DNA of 64,000 nucleotides from an uncultured Bacillota bacterium (GCA_900317975.1 ONIZ01000003.1:1-64000), one strand, 5' to 3'; shown: positions 32,973 through 42,279, numbered from the stretch's first letter. Program-made: numbers and translations. Notes: a model not told the origin generated them from the letters alone.

Positions 32973-34661
32973 TTATAATTCTTTCTCGATAGCTTTTTCT
33001 ATTGTCTTAACTATTTTATCAGTACTTATATTAGTAGAATCACTATCTCTTCTTAATTTAAATTCTACTTCACCATCTTTGAAAGCTCTACCTACAGTAA
33101 CTCTGAAAGGTATTCCAAGTAAATCCATATCATTGAATTTTACTCCTGCTCTTTCATCTCTATCGTCTACTAACACATCAATTCCAGCTTCTTCTAGTTC
33201 TTTTTCTAAACTATAAGCATAGTTAAGTGCATCTTCATCTTTAACATTAGCAACAACTATACATACAGTATATGGAGCAATACTGACTGGAAATATTATA
33301 CCATGTTCATCATTATTTTGCTCAACAACTGAAGAAATAACTCTAGCAGGTCCAATACCATAACTTCCCATAACAACAGGATTAGCTTTATTATCTTTAT
33401 CTAGATAAGTTAATCCTAATGCTTCAGAGTATTTAGTACCTAATTTAAATAAGTTACCAATTTCAATACCTTTCTTAAAGTATAATTTTCCACCACAATC
33501 AGGACAAATATCTCCTTCAATAACATTAGATATATCTCCAGAAACATCATACTTAATATCATCAATATTACAATTAATAAAGTGATAATCTTCTTCATTA
33601 GCTCCAACTACAAAGTTATGCATTAATTTAACTTCTTCATCAATAACAACTTTACAATTTAATCCAACAGGACCAGTAAATCCCGGACAAGCATTACTTG
33701 TTGCTATTAACTCATCATTAGCAAAGTTAATTTCACTAACTCCTAGTAATTTACAAGCTTTACTAACATTAAATTCTCTATCTCCTCTTACAAAGAAACA
33801 AACAAACTCATCATCAACATTCATAAGTAGTGCTTTAACACTTTTTTCAACAGGAACATTTAAGAAATTGCAAACATCTTCTATAGTCTTGCAATTAGGA
33901 GTTTTTACTTTTTCTAACTTTTTAGGTTTATCATTATCTCCAACCATCTTAGTAGTCGCAACTTCTAAATTTTCTGCATAATCACAACCATCACATAAAA
34001 CAATAGTATCTTCACCAATATCAGTAAGCGCTTGATATTCTTCAGATAAATCTCCACCCATAGCTCCTACATCTGCTCTAACAATTTTATAATCAATCTT
34101 CATTCTATCAAAAATTCTACAATAAGCATCATACATTTTCTTATATGATTCAGGTTGTGTTTCAGGAGTATCAAAAGTATAAGCATCTTTCATAATAAAT
34201 TCACGAGTTCTAATCAAACCATATCTAGGTCTAGGTTCATCTCTAAATTTATCAGCTTGTTGATATAAATTAAAAGGTAAATCTTTATAACTTCTAACCA
34301 TCTCTTTCGCAGCTAATGCAAACATTTCTTCATGAGTAGGTCCTAAACAATAGTCTCTTAGATTTCTATCTTTAAATTTAAACATACCATCTCCAAATGC
34401 TTCAACTCTACCACATTGTTCATATACATCAATTGGTAACATACTAGGCATTACTAACTCTTGTGCTCCAGATCTATCCATTTCTTCTTTAATGATACCT
34501 TCAACTTTTCTAAGCACTCTAAGACCCATAGGCATAAATACATACAAACCAGATCCAGCTTTCTTAATCATTCCAGCTCTAGTTAATAATGATCCACTTC
34601 TACTAGCATCATCACTAGAATCTTCTCTTAAAGTATAGAAAAAACTATTTTTAATTCTCAT
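32973..34661 (-). CDS. proS: Prolyl-tRNA synthetase, bacterial type
   Basis: A 562-aa class II synthetase. N-terminal TRAGMIKKAGSGLYVFMP and motif 2 around FRDEPRPRYGLIRTREFIMKDAY; YbaK-like editing insertion (residues about 230-380, VKALLMNVDDEFVCFFVRGD); motif 3 GSYGIGPARV; anticodon-binding C-terminus. GGGAGG ribosome site. Expression controlled by the T-box leader upstream with a proline specifier. Confidence 0.97.
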   Translation of the reverse strand: MRIKNSFFYTLREDSSDDASRSGSLLTRAGMIKKAGSGLYVFMPMGLRVLRKVEGIIKEEMDRSGAQELVMPSMLPIDVYEQCGRVEAFGDGMFKFKDRNLRDYCLGPTHEEMFALAAKEMVRSYKDLPFNLYQQADKFRDEPRPRYGLIRTREFIMKDAYTFDTPETQPESYKKMYDAYCRIFDRMKIDYKIVRADVGAMGGDLSEEYQALTDIGEDTIVLCDGCDYAENLEVATTKMVGDNDKPKKLEKVKTPNCKTIEDVCNFLNVPVEKSVKALLMNVDDEFVCFFVRGDREFNVSKACKLLGVSEINFANDELIATSNACPGFTGPVGLNCKVVIDEEVKLMHNFVVGANEEDYHFINCNIDDIKYDVSGDISNVIEGDICPDCGGKLYFKKGIEIGNLFKLGTKYSEALGLTYLDKDNKANPVVMGSYGIGPARVISSVVEQNNDEHGIIFPVSIAPYTVCIVVANVKDEDALNYAYSLEKELEEAGIDVLVDDRDERAGVKFNDMDLLGIPFRVTVGRAFKDGEVEFKLRRDSDSTNISTDKIVKTIEKAIEKEL

Positions 34662-34683
34662 ATAAAATCCTCCCTTTTATAAA

Positions 34684-34878
34684 ATAAAAAAGAATGGCCC
34701 AGGAAGTGCATAATGCACGGTACCATTCCTTTTTTTACTTAATTAAATAACGAGTTTCCCCGGATATATTTTCATATATCATCTCCAAGGTAGGAATCAT
34801 TTACAATAATATTTCTTTTCACCAACCAGAAACTCTCTAAAATTATTAATAAACAATCATGTCCTCTTCATCAATCTG
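34684..34878 (-). promoter_or_regulatory. T-box riboswitch (tRNA-Pro) upstream of proS
   Basis: Minus-strand leader with all T-box parts: GAAGAGGAC K-turn region, stem I distal AGAGAGTTTCTGG and TTGGTGAAAAG, specifier loop GATTCCTACC with codon CCT (34792-34794, Pro), conserved TGGTACCGTG (34716-34725) whose TGGT pairs with the tRNA ACCA end, and a terminator (GAATGG/CCATTC stem with inner GTGCAT hairpin, T6). Uncharged tRNA-Pro should favour the antiterminator. Confidence 0.93.
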
Positions 34879-34883
34879 CTCAT

Positions 34884-34912
34884 AGTATACACTATTTTTT
34901 AAGATAATTCAA
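34884..34912 (-). promoter_or_regulatory. Promoter of the proS T-box transcript
   Basis: TTGAAT (34907-34912), 17-base spacer, TATACT (34884-34889) on the minus strand. Confidence 0.7.
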
Positions 34913-34915
34913 ATA

Positions 34916-35608
34916 TTAAATAATAACTTCATTAATCGTAGTATTAATAATAGAAGTCACTACATCTAAACTATCATCCATAATATTAGCTCTAATAGCT
35001 TCTCTATTATCATACATTCTATCAACTAATTTCTTCATATTAGGTTGTAATTCTTTTTTATTAAGCGACTTAATAATAGAGTTAAAATTACTAACCTTAG
35101 AGTACTTCCCATAATAATCATTATTAATACTAAGATCAAATAGACCTTTAAAATCATATAAATCTATTGAAGTAAATCTTTTATCTTCTAATATTTTTAA
35201 AGAAGAAATTAAATAATTATTATGTATTGCTTTATCAAGTAAAGTTTCCCCTTTATTATTTCTAATATTAGGAATAAATCTTTTCTTATTTAGTAATGCA
35301 TCAACAACTTTTATAGAGGAAGCACTATTGTCACAAGCTAATATGTGCCCAAAAGTATCTCCATCAACATTTTGATGATTAACATTCCAATTTCTTTTCT
35401 TAATATACTTCAATACTAGATTATATTCTCTTACTTTTAATAATCTAACTAAAACATCATTACCATTCATATCAACAGTATTAATACTTACAATTCCCTT
35501 ATCAAGTAAATAATCTACTGTATCGAACTCCCCCCTATTAATTAAAGGGAAAATCCCCGAGGGTTCTTCCTCACATGACTTAATAATATTCTTATTAATA
35601 TTTAACAT
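34916..35608 (-). CDS. Ankyrin-repeat-like protein
   Basis: 230 aa with about four degenerate ankyrin-type helix-turn-helix units (EFDTVDYLLDKGIVSINTVD, NNKGETLLDKAIHNNYL). No signal peptide or membrane helix. Ankyrin proteins usually mediate protein contacts; target unknown. GGGAGGAG ribosome site and its own good promoter (35639-35667). Because proS has its own promoter just downstream, it is probably transcribed alone. Confidence 0.75.
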   Translation of the reverse strand: MLNINKNIIKSCEEEPSGIFPLINRGEFDTVDYLLDKGIVSINTVDMNGNDVLVRLLKVREYNLVLKYIKKRNWNVNHQNVDGDTFGHILACDNSASSIKVVDALLNKKRFIPNIRNNKGETLLDKAIHNNYLISSLKILEDKRFTSIDLYDFKGLFDLSINNDYYGKYSKVSNFNSIIKSLNKKELQPNMKKLVDRMYDNREAIRANIMDDSLDVVTSIINTTINEVII

Positions 35609-35638
35609 AAATACTCCTCCCAGAGTCGTGTAAAAAAT

Positions 35639-35667
35639 ATATTACCAAGAAACAAATATATTGTCAA
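35639..35667 (-). promoter_or_regulatory. Sigma-A promoter for ankyrin gene
   Basis: TTGACA (35662-35667), 17-base spacer, TAATAT (35639-35644) on the minus strand. Confidence 0.65.
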
Positions 35668-35756
35668 ATTTCAGGAAATCAAATAATACCAACAAATTAT
35701 AAAAATAATGTAAATTTTACTCTTTAATTTCAACAATTATAAAAATTAAAAAATAT

Positions 35757-35786
35757 AAATAAAAAAATCTGCATAAAGCAGATTTT
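35757..35786 (-). terminator. Terminator of ydjGHI-like operon
   Basis: 9-bp stem AAAATCTGC/GCAGATTTT (35764-35772, 35778-35786) followed by a T run on the minus strand. Confidence 0.85.
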
Positions 35787-35794
35787 AATTATTA

Positions 35795-36943
35795 TTAAAC
35801 TAATTTAGTTCCACATTTAGTACAGAAGTTTCCATTATTTTCAGCTCCACATTGTGGACAGAATTTCTTTTCTCCTGCTGGTGCTTGATCAGCTTGAGGT
35901 GCTGCTTGAGCAGTAGCTCCTGCTACAACTCCTGTGTTATATGGATCAACATTCATTGTTGTACCAGGTGTTTGATTATTAATAGCTCCACCCATAGCTC
36001 CACCGCTAGCAATGTTAACCATTCCAACACCCATCATACCATTAACTGCTCCCGCTTCATTTTTAGCAGCATCTTGAACAGCTTGAGCATAAGCTCCAGT
36101 AAGTGTACCTTTTTGCATGAATGTATTTGAAGAAAGTTCATAGTTATCAATTTTCTTTTGACTTTCATCACTTAATGTAACAGATTCAACAGCAAATCCA
36201 ACAATAGACATACCACGATCTCTAATTGGTTGGTCAAACACTTTTTCATCCATTACTTTCTTAATTTCATCAGTTTGACTAGGAAGTTCTAATACTGGTA
36301 CTTTGTGAGCACTAGTTCCTAATTCATTTAACACATTTTGGAATGAAGCAATAACTTCACTTCTCATTTGTTCAATAATTGTATCTTTCTTATATTCTTC
36401 TGCAGTACCTGCAATCTTACTCATAAAAGTAGATGGATCAGTAATTTTAAATGTATATTTACCAAAACATTTAACATCTACTCTTAAAGGAGTAACTGAA
36501 TTTGTCATTTGATTTGGAATTGGATGTGACCAATCTTGGAATGGAATAGGTGCTGGAGTACCAAACTTATTATCAATAATTTCTTTAGCATTGATAAAGA
36601 ATACAGCTTGTTCCTTACTAACTCCTCCTCCATATGTAAAACGATTCCACATTTCTTTAAATACAGGTCCAAATTGTCCTGCAAAGAAAGATGGTGATGT
36701 AGAAGAATCAAATGTATAAATTCCTTCTTCTGCAGTTGCATCTAAAATTTTACCACTGTCAAATATAACAGCAATTTGTCCAGGTGCTACCTGAACAGCA
36801 CTATCCTTAGAAACGATTCCATTAGGTGTAGAAACACGTTTCATTAGAATATCATTACCTAAATCTTCACAACGGATGAAATCTTTCCATTGATCATGTA
36901 GAGTACTACCTGCTGCCTCTACTGCAGCTTTAATTAATCCCAT
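35795..36943 (-). CDS. ydjI: SPFH-domain protein with C-terminal zinc ribbon (YdjI-like)
   Basis: 382 aa. The virion-core-like SPFH/band-7 domain fills residues about 30-270 (QVAPGQIAVIFDSGKI, VDVKCFGKYTFKITDP), followed by a Gly/Ala/Met-rich low-complexity stretch and a terminal zinc ribbon CPQCG-CTKCG. It lacks a membrane helix, as YdjI does. In Bacillus YdjI works with membrane partners YdjG and YdjH in an envelope-stress complex, and both are encoded directly upstream here. GGAGAGG ribosome site. Confidence 0.88.
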   Translation of the reverse strand: MGLIKAAVEAAGSTLHDQWKDFIRCEDLGNDILMKRVSTPNGIVSKDSAVQVAPGQIAVIFDSGKILDATAEEGIYTFDSSTSPSFFAGQFGPVFKEMWNRFTYGGGVSKEQAVFFINAKEIIDNKFGTPAPIPFQDWSHPIPNQMTNSVTPLRVDVKCFGKYTFKITDPSTFMSKIAGTAEEYKKDTIIEQMRSEVIASFQNVLNELGTSAHKVPVLELPSQTDEIKKVMDEKVFDQPIRDRGMSIVGFAVESVTLSDESQKKIDNYELSSNTFMQKGTLTGAYAQAVQDAAKNEAGAVNGMMGVGMVNIASGGAMGGAINNQTPGTTMNVDPYNTGVVAGATAQAAPQADQAPAGEKKFCPQCGAENNGNFCTKCGTKLV

Positions 36944-36962
36944 ATTTTCCTCTCCTTCTTAA

Positions 36963-37856
36963 TTAAAACTTATGTCCGCCACCAGTATGACTAGAACCGC
37001 TACTACTGATGTGTCCACCGCCACCTCCACTGAAGCCACCGCCATGTGAACTTCCAGTATTGTGATCAATAGCATGCTTTGTAACATGATGCCCAGTTAC
37101 AATATCTTTTATTTTTTGAACACCTTTAGAGTTTTTATCATAATACTCCTCAGATGTAGTAGCCACTTTTACTAAATCATTTCTCTTTATTAGAATGATT
37201 ATACCTATAATAGTAGATATACTAGAAAATATTAATACATACAAATAATTTACATCTGCAGTATTATAACTATATTCATCATAATCACTATCATCATTAT
37301 AACTTATTTCATAATAAGTATCCAGTTTTTTTGTCATTTGATAAGTACCATCATAATATTTTTGATCACTAAAGTATGTATATACTTCTTCAGTAAGCAT
37401 ATCACATTCTTTATCAGGATATAGAGACTTTGCTCCTCCAGTAGCTGAAATATAAATATATCTATTTTCCATATCTACTAAGAATAAGACCCCATCTCTA
37501 TCAGGTCCATAACCAAAATTATTATAATCAAAGAAATCATCAGCATATTCTTGTGTACTTTCAAAATTATCATTAATAGTAACAATAACTAAATCTAAAT
37601 TTCTTCTTTGATAAAAATCATATACTGCACTATATAGATTCTTTTCTTCCTCATCTGTATATAAATCAGCAAAGTCATATATTTTTTCTTCTTCATTAAC
37701 AGAAGGTGTATTTAAAATATTATCCTTATTATCTTCAGTAACTGTAATCCAAGAATTAATTCTTAAATCATCTTCTGTCCTAGGATAAGTATTTGTACTA
37801 GCAAAACTAACTATAGGAAGTAAAAATATAATTAAGCTTAAAACGATCTTCTTCAT
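36963..37856 (-). CDS. ydjH: TPM-domain membrane protein (YdjH-like)
   Basis: 297 aa. Signal peptide (MKKIVLSLIIFLLPIVSFA), extracytoplasmic TPM domain (about 45-190; IYDFADLYTDEEEKNLYSAV, DRDGVLFLVDMENRYIYIS), one membrane helix (about 206-226) and a cytoplasmic Gly/His/Ser-rich tail (SSHGGGFSGGGGGHISSSG). This layout matches YdjH. AGGAGGTG three bases ahead of ATG 37856. It starts nine bases after ydjG. Confidence 0.88.
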   Translation of the reverse strand: MKKIVLSLIIFLLPIVSFASTNTYPRTEDDLRINSWITVTEDNKDNILNTPSVNEEEKIYDFADLYTDEEEKNLYSAVYDFYQRRNLDLVIVTINDNFESTQEYADDFFDYNNFGYGPDRDGVLFLVDMENRYIYISATGGAKSLYPDKECDMLTEEVYTYFSDQKYYDGTYQMTKKLDTYYEISYNDDSDYDEYSYNTADVNYLYVLIFSSISTIIGIIILIKRNDLVKVATTSEEYYDKNSKGVQKIKDIVTGHHVTKHAIDHNTGSSHGGGFSGGGGGHISSSGSSHTGGGHKF

Positions 37857-37865
37857 AAGCACCTC

Positions 37866-38930
37866 CTATATTATAAACCTAGCAAATAGAAATCCTATTA
37901 AGAAAAATATAATTAGGAAGATAAAAATCCAAAGTATAGTTTTTCCAACACTAACAGGAATATCTCCAACTATTTTCCCAGTATCTCCATTCATAGCAAA
38001 AATATAATCTTTATTTCTATATTTAATTGAAACCATCCATACAGGAAGTAATATATAGTAAGTTTTTTTATTATTAATACTTAAGTCATTTTTAGAAACA
38101 ACTGCAGTACCATGTCTACAGGCACTTCTAGCTTTACTAATAGAAGTATTCATAACTCTTTGACTTGCCCTTGTAAAAGCAACATCATTATTAACATCAT
38201 ATTTTTCAGCTAAAAAGCCAGATAAATAAGCATGATTATAATCAACTAAATGTCCATAATCAAAAGGCTCTAATGAATCCATTAAATCATCAGGGAATCT
38301 ACTCGATCCATCAGCAAGAACTTTATTAAAATCCAAATCACAATCCACTGTAGTACTATAAGTTGTAGTTTCAGTATAATGATAATCATAAGTATTCCAA
38401 CTTCTTACATCCTCACAATGAAAAGTAATATTACCACTACTTTTAATATCATATGCCCAGAAAGGTATATAAACACCTGATATCTTCTTTATATTATTAA
38501 CATCTTTAAATGCCTTAGGAGTTAAAGGTCTACCTTTAAACAACTTAGTAAAAGCATCATAAGTAGATTCTTTTTCATTTTTAAAAGGAATAATATAATT
38601 AGGAGAAATTCCTGAATTAATCTTTTCTTTTAATATTGCAGTACTTCCACAATAAACACAAAAAGTTGCTGTAGTATTTTGATCAGCAATAATTTCTGCT
38701 CCACAGTTTTTACATCTATATACATCTAATCCATCTTTAGAAGTAATCTTATTGAAATTTTCTTCTACTTTATTATTTTCTAAAGAAGCAGCAGTATTAT
38801 ATTGTTGCATTTGTTCTAAAGTAAATTGAGAAGCACAATATTCACACTTAAATTTCTGTTCTGTTGGATTCCAAACAGCTTTGGCATTACAAGCAGGACA
38901 CTTATTATCTAAAGCAGTTATATCAGCCAT
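37866..38930 (-). CDS. ydjG: Zinc-ribbon membrane protein (YdjG-like)
   Basis: 354 aa. Two N-terminal TFIIB-like zinc ribbons (CPAC...CEYC at about 11-33; CKNC...CVYC at about 75-95), a central domain with a conserved WAYDI segment, and a C-terminal membrane helix (about 331-350). Matches YdjG. First gene of the trio, with TGTTATAAT at 38950. The ribosome site (AGGATGTGA) is weak. Confidence 0.85.
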   Translation of the reverse strand: MADITALDNKCPACNAKAVWNPTEQKFKCEYCASQFTLEQMQQYNTAASLENNKVEENFNKITSKDGLDVYRCKNCGAEIIADQNTTATFCVYCGSTAILKEKINSGISPNYIIPFKNEKESTYDAFTKLFKGRPLTPKAFKDVNNIKKISGVYIPFWAYDIKSSGNITFHCEDVRSWNTYDYHYTETTTYSTTVDCDLDFNKVLADGSSRFPDDLMDSLEPFDYGHLVDYNHAYLSGFLAEKYDVNNDVAFTRASQRVMNTSISKARSACRHGTAVVSKNDLSINNKKTYYILLPVWMVSIKYRNKDYIFAMNGDTGKIVGDIPVSVGKTILWIFIFLIIFFLIGFLFARFII

Positions 38931-38949
38931 AACATCACATCCTATGATA

Positions 38950-38958
38950 ATTATAACA
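38950..38958 (-). promoter_or_regulatory. Extended -10 for ydjGHI-like operon
   Basis: TGTTATAAT on the minus strand (TATAAT 38950-38955), 19 bases upstream of ydjG. Confidence 0.5.
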
Positions 38959-38973
38959 TAGTTTATATATTAT

Positions 38974-39004
38974 AAAAGAAGAAAAATCATAGACTTTTCT
39001 TCTT
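38974..39004 (-). terminator. Terminator of serS
   Basis: 10-bp stem AAGAAGAAAA/TTTTCTTCTT (38995-39004 with 38976-38985) and TTATAA on the minus strand; the T tract is short. Confidence 0.5.
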
Positions 39005-39008
39005 ACTT

Positions 39009-40295
39009 TTATTTTACAGGTTCTATCTTAGTTTTACCACCCATGTATGGTTGTAAAACCTTAGGTATATTAATACTTCCATCCTCATTATAATTATTTT
39101 CTAATAAAGCAATTAAACCACGAGGAGTAGCAACTACAGTATTATTTAAAGTATGTAAATAATAAGTTCCATTATCACCCTTAGTTCTAATTCCTAGACG
39201 TCTTGCTTGAGCATCTCCTAAAGTAGAACAACTACCTACTTCGAAATATTTTTGTTGACGAGGACTCCATGCTTCAATATCACATGATTTTACTTTTAAG
39301 TCAGCTAAATCTCCACTACAACATTCTAATTGTCTAACAGGAATATCCCAACTTCTAAATAAATCAACAGTTAATTTCCACATTTTTTCATACCAATCCA
39401 TTGATTCTTCAGGTTCACAAATAACAATCATTTCTTGTTTTTCAAATTGATGTACTCTATATAATCCTCTTTCTTCTAAACCATGAGATCCACCCTCTTT
39501 TCTAAAGCAAGGTGAATAACTAGTCATATTTATAGGTAACTCATCTTTATTAATAATTTGATTCTTATATCTACCAATCATACTATGTTCAGAAGTACCT
39601 ATTAAATATAAATCTTCTCCCTCAATCTTATACATCATTGCTTCCATTTCAGGGAAAGACATAACTCCTTCAACAACATCACCATGAATCATGAATGGAG
39701 GAATTGCATAAGTAAACCCAGCATCAATCATATAATCTCTAGCATTAGCAAGCATAGCTTCATGAAGTCTAGCAACATCTCCTATTAAATAATAGAATCC
39801 TTCACCTGAAGTTCTACCAGCAGCTTCCTTATCAAGTCCACCTAATCTAGCAATAATATCAGCATGATGAGGAATTTCATATTTAGGTTCAGTAGCCTCA
39901 CCAAATCTTTCTACTTCAACATTTTCACTATCATCTTTACCAATTGGAACACTAGGATCCATAATTTGAGGTATTACAAGCATCTTCTTTCTAATATCTT
40001 CTTGTATAGCAGGCAATTCTTCATCTATTTCAGCAATTCGACTACTCATATCAGCAATCTCTTTTTTAGTTTGTTCTGCCTCATCTTTCTTACCATCTTT
40101 CATTAAAACGCCAATACTTTTACTCAATTTATTCTTATTAGCTTTTAACTCATCACCTTCAGTTTGTAAAATACGAGCTTTCTCATCTAATTCTTTTATT
40201 TCATCAACTAAAGCTATTTTTTCATCCTGAAATTTCTTCTTAATGTTTTCTTTTACTATATCAGGATTTTCTCTTATTAATTTAATATCTATCAT
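39009..40295 (-). CDS. serS: Seryl-tRNA synthetase
   Basis: 428 aa. N-terminal tRNA-binding coiled coil (about 30-105), then the class II core with LYLIGTSEHSM, motif 2 CFRKEGGSHGLEERGLYRVH and motif 3 HTLNNTVVATPRGLIALLE. Normal length. AAAGGAGA ribosome site. Second gene after DUF1653 under a serine T-box. Confidence 0.97.
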   Translation of the reverse strand: MIDIKLIRENPDIVKENIKKKFQDEKIALVDEIKELDEKARILQTEGDELKANKNKLSKSIGVLMKDGKKDEAEQTKKEIADMSSRIAEIDEELPAIQEDIRKKMLVIPQIMDPSVPIGKDDSENVEVERFGEATEPKYEIPHHADIIARLGGLDKEAAGRTSGEGFYYLIGDVARLHEAMLANARDYMIDAGFTYAIPPFMIHGDVVEGVMSFPEMEAMMYKIEGEDLYLIGTSEHSMIGRYKNQIINKDELPINMTSYSPCFRKEGGSHGLEERGLYRVHQFEKQEMIVICEPEESMDWYEKMWKLTVDLFRSWDIPVRQLECCSGDLADLKVKSCDIEAWSPRQQKYFEVGSCSTLGDAQARRLGIRTKGDNGTYYLHTLNNTVVATPRGLIALLENNYNEDGSINIPKVLQPYMGGKTKIEPVK

Positions 40296-40309
40296 AATAT
40301 AATCTCCTT

Positions 40310-40564
40310 TTAATTATTTTTAACTTCTTCAAATCTATATTTTTGTTTAATATCTGGATATTTTTTCTTATCAACTAATGAATTAAACATATCATAAGGT
40401 CTAACCCATACTTCTTTAGTATCAACATTCTTATAAACTACAACTCTCGACTTCGATGGATCTTTCTCATTATAATTCTCAGAATCATAAGCAATTGCTA
40501 TAACTTTATAAATATGACCCTTAAAATGTTTGTAAATATTATCTATTTTAATCTCTCTTTCCAT
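40310..40564 (-). CDS. DUF1653 family protein
   Basis: 84 aa with the DUF1653 pattern: IYKHFKGHIYKVIAIAYDSE, RVVVYKN and EVWVRPYDMF. Family function unknown. The ATG at 40564 follows AAGGTGG; the longer reading to 40636 would run through the T-box terminator and is rejected. It lies between the serine T-box and serS, so its synthesis should follow the level of uncharged tRNA-Ser. Confidence 0.85.
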   Translation of the reverse strand: MEREIKIDNIYKHFKGHIYKVIAIAYDSENYNEKDPSKSRVVVYKNVDTKEVWVRPYDMFNSLVDKKKYPDIKQKYRFEEVKNN

Positions 40565-40579
40565 AAAAACCACCTTATA

Positions 40580-40767
40580 CAAAAAAAGAATGGTATAAGG
40601 AGTGCATAAGCACGGTACCATCCTTTTGTAACTCATTTTGAATAACGGATAAACTCCGGGTATTATTATACCTCTATAGGGTAGATAAATAAGTATTTAT
40701 TATCGTTTTCATCAACCACGAATTTTCTACAAATAAATAATCTTATTATTAGTCCTAATCATCGAAC
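40580..40767 (-). promoter_or_regulatory. T-box riboswitch (tRNA-Ser) upstream of DUF1653-serS
   Basis: Minus-strand leader with GATTAGGAC K-turn region, GTGGTTGATGAAAACG stem I loop, specifier loop TATCTACCC with codon TCT (40683-40685, Ser), TGGTACCGTG (40611-40620) and a terminator ending in T7 (40581-40587). TGGT would pair fully with an ACCA end, whereas bacterial tRNA-Ser usually ends GCCA, giving a G-U pair. Confidence 0.92.
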
Positions 40768-40773
40768 AAACTT

Positions 40774-40802
40774 ATTATATCACTGATTGTTTGAAAAAAC
40801 AA
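40774..40802 (-). promoter_or_regulatory. Promoter of the serS T-box transcript
   Basis: TTGTTT (40797-40802), 17-base spacer, TGATATAAT with TATAAT at 40774-40779. It overlaps the last codons of the preceding gene. Confidence 0.65.
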
Positions 40803-41604
40803 ATGGTTTTTCACAAGACATAGGATCAAAATGATCAAGGCCTAGAAAAGTAAATAATCCAACATCACTAGCATCTAGTTCATTAACATTAACATTATTT
40901 ATACCCATAACACCATCAGTTAAAGTAACAAATACATCTGTTTTACCACTGTCATAGTGTTCTATTCTAATATACCCCTCTAATTTTTGATTAAAGAATG
41001 GAGAACCAAAAGAATCACCAAATTGTTCTTTAGAATTATAAATATTAAAATAGTATTGATGAGAAATATTAGTAGTACATTTTTGCCCCTCTTGACTAAA
41101 ATATGTTTGTACTTGAAGAGCTATATCTTTACCCCTATTAGCATAAGTTTCTCTCTTATCACTAAATGAACCCTTTGTACCAGGTAAAAAATGTATAACT
41201 ACCATAATAACAATCCCAATAATAACAATATCTAATATAAGTCCAATTATTTTATTAAGAAGTGTTTTATTATTAGCATTAATATACTTAGTATTATAGT
41301 TAGCATTGCCATCATTTTCAGGAGATACATTATAATTAAAATCAGAATAACCAGTTGTTTTAGTTCTATTTTTTCTTACCCCATAACTAAAATCATTATT
41401 TGGTTGACTATCATTTTCCCCTTGAAAAATACTAAGATCACTATTATCTATATTAGATGTATCATTAGTTATATCATTACTTGAACCTATATTTTTCTTC
41501 TTCTTTTTTCCTCTAAAGAAATCCCCAAATATAGATCTTTTCTCTTCATAGCCTTCTAATTCATCATCTTTTATTGAATTATCATTGTCATTTTTTCCAA
41601 ACAC
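40780..41604 (-). CDS. Single-pass membrane protein, paralogue of next upstream gene
   Basis: 274 aa, not recognised. A hydrophilic Asn/Lys/Asp-rich cytoplasmic part (about 1-115), one helix (about 120-140) and an extracytoplasmic domain with two Cys (KCTTN, MSCEK). That domain aligns by eye with the C-terminal domain of the neighbouring protein: C...YYF, GYIRI, GINNVNV...DVG, ending in SC. GTG start at 41604, five bases after AGGTGA; an upstream GTG at 41613 overlaps the ribosome site. Confidence 0.7.
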   Translation of the reverse strand: MFGKNDNDNSIKDDELEGYEEKRSIFGDFFRGKKKKKNIGSSNDITNDTSNIDNSDLSIFQGENDSQPNNDFSYGVRKNRTKTTGYSDFNYNVSPENDGNANYNTKYINANNKTLLNKIIGLILDIVIIGIVIMVVIHFLPGTKGSFSDKRETYANRGKDIALQVQTYFSQEGQKCTTNISHQYYFNIYNSKEQFGDSFGSPFFNQKLEGYIRIEHYDSGKTDVFVTLTDGVMGINNVNVNELDASDVGLFTFLGLDHFDPMSCEKPFVFSNNQ

Positions 41605-41613
41605 TAATATCAC

Positions 41614-42279
41614 CTACCTACAATCGCTATCAGTAATAGTATCTAACTCTACTCCAAAATAAGGTAAGACATCCCAAGAACTAACTTTTTCAATATTCTT
41701 CTCTTTAATACCAAACTGATCAAATTTCATATTAATATAATATTCATATTTATTATCAGTTTTTACTATTTTAACATACCCATTATAATTATGATTTAAC
41801 TTAACGTTGCCCATTCTTTCAATAGACTTAGTATCAAACACTATATAATAAGCACCATTAATTTCATTGCAAGAACTAAAATTATCATTATATTTATTCT
41901 TAATTATAGAAACAATTACATTAGCATCCTCAACTACCTTAATTTGATAACTTTTAATTCTACCAATAACTATACTAAGTATAATTAAGAAAACAGCTAA
42001 AACAATCCATTTTGCAAATTTATTAATAATAGTAAAAAACCAACCATTTACTTCATGAACTTTTTTCTTCTTTTCTTTAGTCTCTATATCAATATATTTA
42101 TTTTTCCTTTTTAAGAAACTGAAAATACTCTTCTTATTATATTTTTTTAAATATTCATTTTGAGTATTCTCATAATTAATATATCCACAATGAACACAAA
42201 ATCTATCATTAACTTTCATCTCAAATCCACATTTTGGACACATTATAGATGGAATACGATCTTTATCATTTGTATCCAT
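41614..42279 (-). CDS. Zinc-ribbon membrane protein, paralogue of downstream gene
   Basis: 221 aa. N-terminal zinc ribbon (CPKCG...CVHCG, about 11-32), basic linker, one membrane helix (about 89-107) and an extracytoplasmic domain with two Cys (SSCNE, SDCR) sharing the pattern C...YYI, GYVKI, GIKEKNI...DVL, C with the neighbour at 40780. Function unknown. AGGTGA ribosome site; part of the run 43475 to 40780. Confidence 0.72.
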   Translation of the reverse strand: MDTNDKDRIPSIMCPKCGFEMKVNDRFCVHCGYINYENTQNEYLKKYNKKSIFSFLKRKNKYIDIETKEKKKKVHEVNGWFFTIINKFAKWIVLAVFLIILSIVIGRIKSYQIKVVEDANVIVSIIKNKYNDNFSSCNEINGAYYIVFDTKSIERMGNVKLNHNYNGYVKIVKTDNKYEYYINMKFDQFGIKEKNIEKVSSWDVLPYFGVELDTITDSDCR

